Assembly (NCBI GenBank): GCA_017467275.1
Contig: JAFTSN010000001.1
Coordinates: forward strand, 248,001 to 312,000
Reading direction: 5' to 3'
From: Clostridia bacterium
Lineage (GTDB): Bacteria > Bacillota > Clostridia > Christensenellales > Borkfalkiaceae
Length of the DNA: 64,000 nt
Below the pieces are notes generated by a model that worked only from the letters and a program-made list of their open reading frames with translations, had not been told where the DNA came from and made no database searches. Positions 51,174 to 58,280 of this stretch are shown piece by piece; within the stretch, counting starts at the first letter, position 1, and every line of letters begins with the position of its first letter. Made by a program: the position numbers and the translations under genes.

Positions 51174-53198
51174 TCAATTCTCCAAGGTCGATTTCGGGTC
51201 CATGACGTCGCGGAGCGCGTCGCCGATCACGTTGATACAGATGGTCGCCGCCATCAAAAACAGTGCGGGAAATGCCCACCGCCACCAATAATTTTGTATC
51301 ACCAGACTGTTATTGCAGCCGTTGAGCATATTCCCCCAGGTCGGGCGCGGGAGCTGTACGCCAAAGCCCAAATAAGAAAGAGACGCCTCCGTCAGCATAC
51401 AGCCCGCAAAATCGAGAGTCATAGACACGATAATCACCGACACGATATTGGGCAAAATATGCTTAAACGCGATTTTGCGTTCCTTAACCCCCATCGCCTT
51501 TGCCGCCGTGACGAACTCTTTTTCTCTTTCAACGAGCACCTGCCCCCTTATCATACGGGCAAGGCTCGTCCATGAGAGCACGCCCAAAATGAGCATGATT
51601 ATAAAGATCCTCGTGTTTTCCGTGACTGACGTACCCGTCAAAACCGCGGATAAAATGAGTGCAAACGGCAAAAAGGGAATAGAGGAAAATATTTCCGTGA
51701 TCCGCATGAGCAACAGATCCACCCAGCCGCCGAAATACCCCGAAACACACCCGACGATCACGGCAATAATCGAGGACACAATCACAGCAACCGCGCCGAT
51801 CGTCATGGTGGTTTTCCCACCGTTCATCACGCGTCCCAAAACGTCTCGTCCCAAATCGTCCGTCCCCATAAGATAGCCCTTCAAGCCCCATTTGCCAACC
51901 AGCCTACCCTCTTTATCGGCGGCATAATTTTGAAAGGCGCAGACAAACACGCTTTCGGCGTCCTTCACGTCCCGCGCCGAAAAATCAAGCTGTCCGACGG
52001 CACCCTCGCCGAGCCCGTAAAACCGCCCCTGATCGCTCTTCAAAATATAGTGCCGTGCGCCGCCCCACGCCGCAACGATTTTTTCCCCCTCCAAAAGCCC
52101 TAACGAAGCAAAAAAACGTTCGGAGGCGGAACCGACAACCATCACCTCGCCGTCCTCCAAAACAAGCAAAACGTTTGTGAGCGTGGCGGCGATATCCACC
52201 ACCCGCCGCTCGCCGATATACGCCTGCGTATTGACGAGCGCACCGTTGCCGTTATCGTAAAGATCGTAAGAAGTCGTGTTACCGCAAATAAATTTCCCGT
52301 TCTTGTCGATTCCAACGAGGGTGCTCTGCGTAAATTCGAGCTCCTCGATATCCGTATGCTTTTTAAACGAAGTCATATTCGTCGCCCCGATGCCGTCGTT
52401 TCCCCAAGCATAGCAAGTGCCGTCCTGCATGAGAATTGCCGTCACCTGCTGTCCACAACGGACGTATTTGACGTTTTCTATGTCCAACCGACCGTTTATG
52501 AGCTCCTCGGGCTGAACGGTCACGTTGCCGATCATCGACCCGCTCGTGCCGTACTGTCCGTTATCGTAGACGCCCCAGGCATACACCTTTCCGTCCTCGC
52601 CGATTGCGATCGCATGATCCATGCCCGCCGCCACGTGCGCGATCTTTGCACTTTTCACTTCTTTGGGTATCTCGGTCAGATTCACCCCGGAAACGAGCTG
52701 TTTTCCCTTTCCCCAAGCATACGTCTTTCCCGCTTTAGAAAGAGCGAGCGTGTAGGTGGAGTACGAGGAAATTTCTTTGACCCCCTTTTCAATCGCGCGG
52801 GGCGTTTTCATAAACGAATAACCGGGCGAGAGGTTTTTATGGGTGGTTTCGGCATAATTCAAATCAATCGGAGAAACGACGGGTCCGATAAACACGAATA
52901 GAAAAATTCCAACGAGAAGCACGAGCGCGCCCACGGCGAGTTTTTTTGAAAAAAAACTTTTTAAAATCATACGGTTCGGGCTTTCGAGCCTCTCGCTTTG
53001 CGCCCCCATATCCTTACTCGCCCCTGTGAACGTACGGCGAAGCCAACCGCCGATTGTCACGAAAAAGCCCCGCTTTTTCCGTTCGGTCGGCTCCTCCTTA
53101 ATTAGACTTTTTGCCTCCCCCGCCGCGTCGGTGTTTTCGATCGTCTCCGCCCTTAAAGCCTCCTTTGTCTCGGGCGGGGTTTGCTTTTCCGTTTTCAT
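51174..53198 (-). CDS. oppC: OppC permease with an inserted seven-repeat RCC1-like beta-propeller
   Basis: This protein has 674 residues; ordinary OppC has about 300. Residues 1-76 are a polar cytoplasmic extension, TM1 is at about 86-108, and the normal permease resumes at 444 (GTDDLGRDVLGRV), with five more spans and the EAA loop (EFVTAAKAMGVKERKIAFKHILP). Between lie about 300 residues with seven repeats of the RCC1 type (hydrophobic pair, xxG, HxxAL, xxDGxVYAWG), starting near 141, 186, 243, 284, 333, 374 and 415. Seven blades make a closed propeller. By topology it is outside the cell, next to the binding protein and pore. AAGGAGG precedes the ATG. The frame is continuous and the DNA composition matches, so it is not an assembly join. 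Confidence 0.92.
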   Translation of the reverse strand: MKTEKQTPPETKEALRAETIENTDAAGEAKSLIKEEPTERKKRGFFVTIGGWLRRTFTGASKDMGAQSERLESPNRMILKSFFSKKLAVGALVLLVGIFLFVFIGPVVSPIDLNYAETTHKNLSPGYSFMKTPRAIEKGVKEISSYSTYTLALSKAGKTYAWGKGKQLVSGVNLTEIPKEVKSAKIAHVAAGMDHAIAIGEDGKVYAWGVYDNGQYGTSGSMIGNVTVQPEELINGRLDIENVKYVRCGQQVTAILMQDGTCYAWGNDGIGATNMTSFKKHTDIEELEFTQSTLVGIDKNGKFICGNTTSYDLYDNGNGALVNTQAYIGERRVVDIAATLTNVLLVLEDGEVMVVGSASERFFASLGLLEGEKIVAAWGGARHYILKSDQGRFYGLGEGAVGQLDFSARDVKDAESVFVCAFQNYAADKEGRLVGKWGLKGYLMGTDDLGRDVLGRVMNGGKTTMTIGAVAVIVSSIIAVIVGCVSGYFGGWVDLLLMRITEIFSSIPFLPFALILSAVLTGTSVTENTRIFIIMLILGVLSWTSLARMIRGQVLVEREKEFVTAAKAMGVKERKIAFKHILPNIVSVIIVSMTLDFAGCMLTEASLSYLGFGVQLPRPTWGNMLNGCNNSLVIQNYWWRWAFPALFLMAATICINVIGDALRDVMDPKSTLEN

Positions 53199-53210
53199 GC
53201 TCCGTCCTCC

Positions 53211-54230
53211 TTATTTCGCCACTCTCACGCGCGGGTCGGCTATTCCGTAGGAAATATCAATGATAAGATTCCCCAACAAACTGACCGCCACGTAAAACAT
53301 TTGAAGCAGTAGCGCAACCTCGTAATCATTGGTCTGCAAAGCCTCGATATATTTGATTCCGACCCCGTTTAAGGCAAAGATGTTCTCGATCATAATCGAG
53401 CCCGAAAAGACGCTTAAAAACCAACCGATCACGAGCGTGATAACGGGCACCAGCGCATTTCTCCAAGCGTGACTGTAAACGACCGTGTTTTCTTTCAGTC
53501 CCTTTGCCCGCGCCGTTCGGATGCAGTCCATCGACAGCGCCTCGATCATGGAGGAGCGCACGTATCTCGTCATGCCGCCGAGCGAGCAAAAGGTCATGAC
53601 AATGAGCGGCAACGCCATATAGTAAAGCTGATCGAAAAATTTCCTGATCCCCGTGTAGTTACTCCCGGGGGTTTTCATCCCTATCACGGGAAAGATAGGA
53701 ATAATCACGGCAAAAAAGCAAATAAACAGGATTGCCGTGATAAAGGTCGGCATACTGTAACCGACAATGGTAAACACCTGCACGGCGGTATCCCGCCTCG
53801 TTCCCCGCTTAACGGCGCAAAAAATCCCCAAGGGAATGGTGATCGCAAGCGCAAGGACCACGGCAAATAGGTTGATGAACACCGTGTTTTTCATAGGCTC
53901 GCTCAAGACCTCCGTCGCCGCTCGGGAAAAATTGTAACTATACCCGAAATTCCCCTGCAATATCCCGTTGTAGCTTCCGTTTATCCGCGCAAGCCCCAAC
54001 CAGCCGAGATAGCGCACGAAAACGTTCTCATCGAGCCCGAGCCGTCTGCGAAATTCGAGATATGCCCGCTGATAGCCCTCGGGGTTGTCCTTATAGACGT
54101 CCTTTTGCTTCTCGACCAGCCATTTCGCCCGATCAAAAGGCACCAAATCGAAGATGAGATAAATGAGAAAGGACAGTATCAAAACAACAAGTAGCATATA
54201 CAGTATGCGCTTAACGATATATTTTGCCAT
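53211..54230 (-). CDS. oppB: Oligopeptide ABC transporter permease OppB
   Basis: This 339-residue inner-membrane permease has TM1 at about 9-28 (ILYMLLVVLILSFLIYLIFD), a long external loop containing RAYLEFRRRLGLDENVFVRYLGWL, then five spans with the coupling loop MDCIRTARAKGLKENTVVYSHAWRNALVPV. The external loop is slightly enlarged relative to usual OppB. It lies between oppA and oppC with a 12-base gap to the latter. Confidence 0.95.
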   Translation of the reverse strand: MAKYIVKRILYMLLVVLILSFLIYLIFDLVPFDRAKWLVEKQKDVYKDNPEGYQRAYLEFRRRLGLDENVFVRYLGWLGLARINGSYNGILQGNFGYSYNFSRAATEVLSEPMKNTVFINLFAVVLALAITIPLGIFCAVKRGTRRDTAVQVFTIVGYSMPTFITAILFICFFAVIIPIFPVIGMKTPGSNYTGIRKFFDQLYYMALPLIVMTFCSLGGMTRYVRSSMIEALSMDCIRTARAKGLKENTVVYSHAWRNALVPVITLVIGWFLSVFSGSIMIENIFALNGVGIKYIEALQTNDYEVALLLQMFYVAVSLLGNLIIDISYGIADPRVRVAK

Positions 54231-54278
54231 ATTCCTCCTTTCGGCGCAACGCCACGCGCCCCGACAACAACCGCGAAA

Positions 54279-54306
54279 GAAGAAGAGAACGAACGCCCTC
54301 TTCTTC
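54279..54306 (-). terminator. Intercistronic hairpin between oppA and oppB
   Basis: A 9-bp perfect stem, GAAGAAGAG / CTCTTCTTC, with a 10-base loop and no T tract. It is probably an mRNA-stabilising stem or weak attenuator that keeps the binding protein in excess. Confidence 0.65.
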
Positions 54307-54329
54307 CCTCAAACGCGCACTGCTTTCCG

Positions 54330-56429
54330 TCAGCCGACGGAACAATATAAAACGGTTTCCGCTACGCCGCGGAAGGGCGTCGTTTCCATCCCCTTGAGCT
54401 TGGCGTTATACACGTCGTAGTAAATATTGCTATAGAGCGGAATTTCGGGAACGAGGGAATTCCAACGCGTGATATAGGCTTTCCACCACTTGGCAAACTC
54501 CTCCTTATTTCCTTTTTGCGCAGAATACACCATACCCATGGAAAGATAGTCCATACCGAGCTTATTCCCGCCGCTTTCCACCGCAGCGTCGTAATCAAGC
54601 CCCGAATGGTCCTTATAGGCAAACGTATAATCGTAAGGGTCGAAAAGCTTGCACGCGCTATATCCGAAGTAGGCAGGATCCACCGACCAATTATAGGAAT
54701 AATCGTAAATTTCCGAAGTGAAGCCCGTTGCGAGATTGAGCATGCCGTAGGTGGGTGTGCCGCTGTAACCGTAGGCGGTCGAGCGATAGATTTCGCCCAT
54801 GAGCTGCGTGAACGAACCCACCGTTTTGGTCACCAACATTCCCACGCCCGAAAGATTGTTGCTCCCGACGTAGTAGGTTGTCAAAAGATCGGAAACGGGG
54901 TTGTTTTCCGTACAGAACCAGTTGATCACAAGCGGCATATAATAATCGTTTCCAACCTTAACCGTCCGATACGCCGCCCCCTCCGAGGTCACGCCCTTAT
55001 AGGCGATATTTTCCTTGGTCGCTTCAGCCGAGGACAGCTTTTTATAGCGGATTCCGCCCGCCGCCTCGTCGTAAGCCGAGCCGTCCGCACGGTAGACCCA
55101 GCCGCCGTCGATAAGCGACTGCTTTGCAGAACCCGTCGAAAATTCGTATTTATTCAAGCTTTCCTCAAAGTCCTTTCCGCCCGCCGTTTTAAAAACGTCG
55201 AGATTTCTCGAATAGGGGCCATAGACAAGACTCCCATAGCCGCCCGTGAACGTCGAGGCAAACTCGTTTTTGTTGAGCAGATAGGAGACCGCCCGCCTCA
55301 CCTCGGCAAACATGGTGGGTCCAAAATCGCATTCAAATTGAATTTTACCGTAGCCCGCGCGGTCGTAATGCGTCTCCTTATAGCCTCCCTCTTTAACGAG
55401 AGAAAGCCCTTTATTCACGTCATCGCCGCCCGTCAGCCCCGCAAGCACGTCCACCGCGCCGCTCTTTAACTGATCGAACTGCGTTTCCGAAACCACTTTG
55501 GTATATACGACGGTCTCTATTCTCGGCTTTTGTCCCTCGAAATTGCCCTCGTAGTATTCGTTGATTTTAAGCGTGGCAGTGTTCGTCGTCTTATCCCATT
55601 CAGCGAGCTTATAGGGTCCCGAATAGGGATAGGAGCTTGTGTCATAGCGCGCAGAATTAAGGTGCGCCGCCTTATGATAGGTCGTAACCTGTTTCCCCCC
55701 TTCCGTCTTGCTTTCCGAGGCGTACCAGTTGTTTGAAAGATAGCAGCCCTGTCCGTCGTCCTTAATCTCCACGTCCTCTCCCAAAACCGCCGTCACGGGA
55801 TAGCAGGAAACACCGCCGTAGATATCGACGTAATAATAAGGATAATAGTCGGGTCCGTCGATCGTCAAACTGAACTTACGCTCCCCCTCCTTTCTCACAC
55901 CCGAAAAAATCCTCGTCGCACCCGCGCCCTCATTCTTTCCGTCGTATGCCCTGAACGCGTCGTAGCCGACGTATGCCTGTCCCGCCATAGCGGGCGAGCC
56001 CGCCTGCGTGGCAACCACGCTGCTGCAAGCGAGGATATAGGCAAGATAATTATCCGCTGTGACGGGACTGCCGTCACTCAATTTAAGCCCCTCTTTAAGC
56101 TCGATCGTCAGCTTATAATCGGTGGAGCCGTCCGCGCCCGCGATCTCCTCCTCCGTGTGTGATTTGACAACGGTACCGTTCCAATGATAGGTGCCGTTTT
56201 TATCCGTTTCCATCGTCGAATAGCCGTTCGTTAAGCTGAACACGTCGAGGTCGGCGGCACCGGGATTGCTCCCCTCGAACGCCGAAAACCGAAAATCCCC
56301 CGAAAGCTCGGTAATATTGCCGAGAATCACTTTGTTTTCCCTCTTTTTCTCGCCGCAACCAACGACCGAAAGCATGGTCGGAAGAGTCAAGCACAACCCG
56401 ACAAGCCTTGCCGCACGATATTTCTTCAC
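54330..56429 (-). CDS. oppA: Oligopeptide-binding lipoprotein OppA
   Basis: This protein has 699 residues from GTG 56429, which has GGAGGT seven bases upstream; the ATG at 56471 would put 14 charged residues before the signal peptide. The lipobox is LSVVG-C. It has the family 5 solute-binding fold: IELKEGLKLSDGSPVTADNYLAYI, the long mid-region and FECDFGPTMFAEVRRAVSYLLNK. It is larger than typical OppA (about 540), mostly through extra loops in the middle. It is the first gene of the oppABCDF unit. Its partner permease carries an external propeller, so the two may contact each other. Confidence 0.93.
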   Translation of the reverse strand: MKKYRAARLVGLCLTLPTMLSVVGCGEKKRENKVILGNITELSGDFRFSAFEGSNPGAADLDVFSLTNGYSTMETDKNGTYHWNGTVVKSHTEEEIAGADGSTDYKLTIELKEGLKLSDGSPVTADNYLAYILACSSVVATQAGSPAMAGQAYVGYDAFRAYDGKNEGAGATRIFSGVRKEGERKFSLTIDGPDYYPYYYVDIYGGVSCYPVTAVLGEDVEIKDDGQGCYLSNNWYASESKTEGGKQVTTYHKAAHLNSARYDTSSYPYSGPYKLAEWDKTTNTATLKINEYYEGNFEGQKPRIETVVYTKVVSETQFDQLKSGAVDVLAGLTGGDDVNKGLSLVKEGGYKETHYDRAGYGKIQFECDFGPTMFAEVRRAVSYLLNKNEFASTFTGGYGSLVYGPYSRNLDVFKTAGGKDFEESLNKYEFSTGSAKQSLIDGGWVYRADGSAYDEAAGGIRYKKLSSAEATKENIAYKGVTSEGAAYRTVKVGNDYYMPLVINWFCTENNPVSDLLTTYYVGSNNLSGVGMLVTKTVGSFTQLMGEIYRSTAYGYSGTPTYGMLNLATGFTSEIYDYSYNWSVDPAYFGYSACKLFDPYDYTFAYKDHSGLDYDAAVESGGNKLGMDYLSMGMVYSAQKGNKEEFAKWWKAYITRWNSLVPEIPLYSNIYYDVYNAKLKGMETTPFRGVAETVLYCSVG

Positions 56430-56506
56430 GCTGTTTACCTCCGTTTTTTTCTTCAATTTTATTTTGCTCATTTCCCTTGGGAAAATACGCCCTTTTAAAG
56501 AAAAAA

Positions 56507-56540
56507 CGCTATACCCTACCGAAAAAGGTAAAGTATAGCG
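56507..56540 (-). terminator. Terminator of the tcdA-aldo/keto reductase unit
   Basis: CGCTATAC / GTATAGCG with an inner ACC/GGT pair, followed on the minus strand by TTTTTTC. Confidence 0.85.
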
Positions 56541-56563
56541 AGATAAATTTTATCCGTTTTGAT

Positions 56564-57490
56564 TTAGGGGAGAATCTTGCCCGTTGCGGCGTAGAGCTCA
56601 TACCACTCGTCGCGCGTGAGTTGAATATCCGCGGCTTTCGCGATCTCCCTTATTCGCGCCGCCCTCGTCGTCCCCGCGACCGCCTGCATTGCGGGAAGCC
56701 GCAAAATCCAAGCAAACGCAATCGCCGTGGAAGAACAGCCGTATCTTTCCGCAAGGCGTTCAAGCTCTTTATTGAGCTCGGGAAATTTCTCATTTCCGAC
56801 GAAAACTCCCTCGAAAAATCCGTAGTAAAGGGGAGACCACGCCTGTACGGCAATTCCCCTTTCGCGGCAATAGGGATAAATTTCACCGTCACGGTTTATC
56901 CCCTCCGCATTGTTCATATTCACGTAGAACCCCGCCTCGACGAGCCCCGCGTGCATGAGCGAAAATTGAAGCTGATTCGCAACGATCTCCACACCCGCGC
57001 TCTCCAAAAGCCGCGTTTGTCCCGCGGAAAAATTACTCACGCCGAACGCGCGGACCTTCCCCGCTTTTTTAAGTGCGCAAAAGGCTTCCGCCACCTCGTG
57101 CTCATCTAGAAGCGCGTCGGGACGGTGGAGCAAAAGGGTGTCCAAATGATCCGTCTGCAACCGTTTCAAGCTCCCCTCAACCGACGAGAGAATGTACTCT
57201 CGCGAAAAATCGAACGCCTTTGCACCCCGCTTTGTGGTGCGAATCGCGCATTTGGACTGAAGCACCGTTTTATCGCGGGCAATCCCAAGATTTTTAACCG
57301 CCTCACCAAAAATTTTTTCGCTTTCGCCGCCGCCGTAAATATCCGCGTGATCAAAGGTGTTCACGCCGCTCTCCAGCGCGGCACACAGGAGCTGTTCAAC
57401 CTCTTTCAAGGGCTTATCCGCAATACGCATACAGCCCAAAATCACTCTCGACGAGGCTATTTTTTCCCTGCCCAAATTGAAATATTTCAT
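56564..57490 (-). CDS. Aldo/keto reductase
   Basis: This protein has 308 residues from the ATG at 57490 (GGAGAAAGG upstream). It is an NADPH-dependent oxidoreductase with a (beta/alpha)8 barrel. The catalytic tetrad is visible as Asp and Tyr in FDHADIYGGGESEKIFGEAV, Lys in VLQSKCAI and His in LLLHRPDAL. GVSNFSAGQ and the C-terminal AGTTRAARIREI form the cofactor phosphate site. It resembles the YdhF-type subgroup. The substrate is unknown. It lies 10 bases after tcdA and is co-transcribed with it. Confidence 0.93.
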   Translation of the reverse strand: MKYFNLGREKIASSRVILGCMRIADKPLKEVEQLLCAALESGVNTFDHADIYGGGESEKIFGEAVKNLGIARDKTVLQSKCAIRTTKRGAKAFDFSREYILSSVEGSLKRLQTDHLDTLLLHRPDALLDEHEVAEAFCALKKAGKVRAFGVSNFSAGQTRLLESAGVEIVANQLQFSLMHAGLVEAGFYVNMNNAEGINRDGEIYPYCRERGIAVQAWSPLYYGFFEGVFVGNEKFPELNKELERLAERYGCSSTAIAFAWILRLPAMQAVAGTTRAARIREIAKAADIQLTRDEWYELYAATGKILP

Positions 57491-57500
57491 CCTTTCTCCT

Positions 57501-58217
57501 TTATTTTTTATTGATTCCCGCAAGGTCTTTTATCACCTCGCCCGCAATGATCAAGCCCGCCACGCTCGGCACGAAAGCAACGCTCCCAGGCGCTCTTTTT
57601 CCGCTCGTATGCTCCTCCTCTCGCCCACTTTCCGCCTCGATCGGTTCCTCTTTTGAGTACACCGTTTTCAGCGCTTTTACGCCCCGTTTTTTCAGCTCCC
57701 GACGCATGACGCGCGCCAACGGACAAACCGAGGTTTGATAGATATCTGCAACCTCGAAACGGGTCGGATCGAGCTTATTCCCCGCTCCCATGGATGAAAT
57801 GATGGGCGTTCCACACGCTTCCGCTCTCACGGCAAGTTCAATCTTTGCCGTCACGGTGTCAATCGCGTCGATCACGTAGTCATAGGTTGAAAAATCGAAC
57901 GTCTCGGCATTGTCGGGCATGAAAAAGACCTGCCTTGCAACAACCTCGAGCGCGGGATTGATCTCCTTTAACCGCGCCGCCGCCGCTTCAACCTTGGCGG
58001 CTCCGACCGTCTTTTCCGTCGCAATAATCTGGCGATTGATATTGGAAAGAGAGACTGTGTCCGCGTCGATCAGCTCCAACGCCCCCACGCCGCTTCTTGC
58101 GAGCGCTTCTGCGGCATAGCCGCCGACCCCGCCCACGCCGAACACTGCCACACGGGCATTTTTCAGCCGAGCCATTCCCTCTTTTCCGATCAGCATTTCC
58201 GTTCTTGAAAATCGCAT
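57501..58217 (-). CDS. tcdA: tRNA threonylcarbamoyladenosine dehydratase
   Basis: This 238-residue E1-like enzyme uses ATP to cyclise t6A37 of ANN-decoding tRNAs to ct6A. The adenylation Rossmann loop is VFGVGGVGGYAAEALARSG (30-48), with SLSNINRQI as the ATP-contact block, YVIDAIDTVTAKIEL and the Cys-containing QTSVCPLARVMRREL. Length and order are those of TcdA (CsdL/YgdL). Its stop lies 10 bases before the aldo/keto reductase start. Confidence 0.93.
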   Translation of the reverse strand: MRFSRTEMLIGKEGMARLKNARVAVFGVGGVGGYAAEALARSGVGALELIDADTVSLSNINRQIIATEKTVGAAKVEAAAARLKEINPALEVVARQVFFMPDNAETFDFSTYDYVIDAIDTVTAKIELAVRAEACGTPIISSMGAGNKLDPTRFEVADIYQTSVCPLARVMRRELKKRGVKALKTVYSKEEPIEAESGREEEHTSGKRAPGSVAFVPSVAGLIIAGEVIKDLAGINKK

Positions 58218-58232
58218 ATTCCTTTCCTTAAA

Positions 58233-58269
58233 AAAGCCACAAAAACGCGGATGGCGCTCTCGTGGCTTT
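58233..58269 (-). terminator. Terminator of the P-type ATPase gene
   Basis: AAAGCCAC / GTGGCTTT with a 21-base loop, followed on the minus strand by TTTTTAAGG. Confidence 0.8.
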
Positions 58270-58280
58270 CGTTTTGCTTT

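Noticed and set aside
51174..53198. Assembly chimera explaining the OppC propeller
   Set aside because: One continuous frame, uniform composition, and normal permease sequence on both sides at a sensible loop position.
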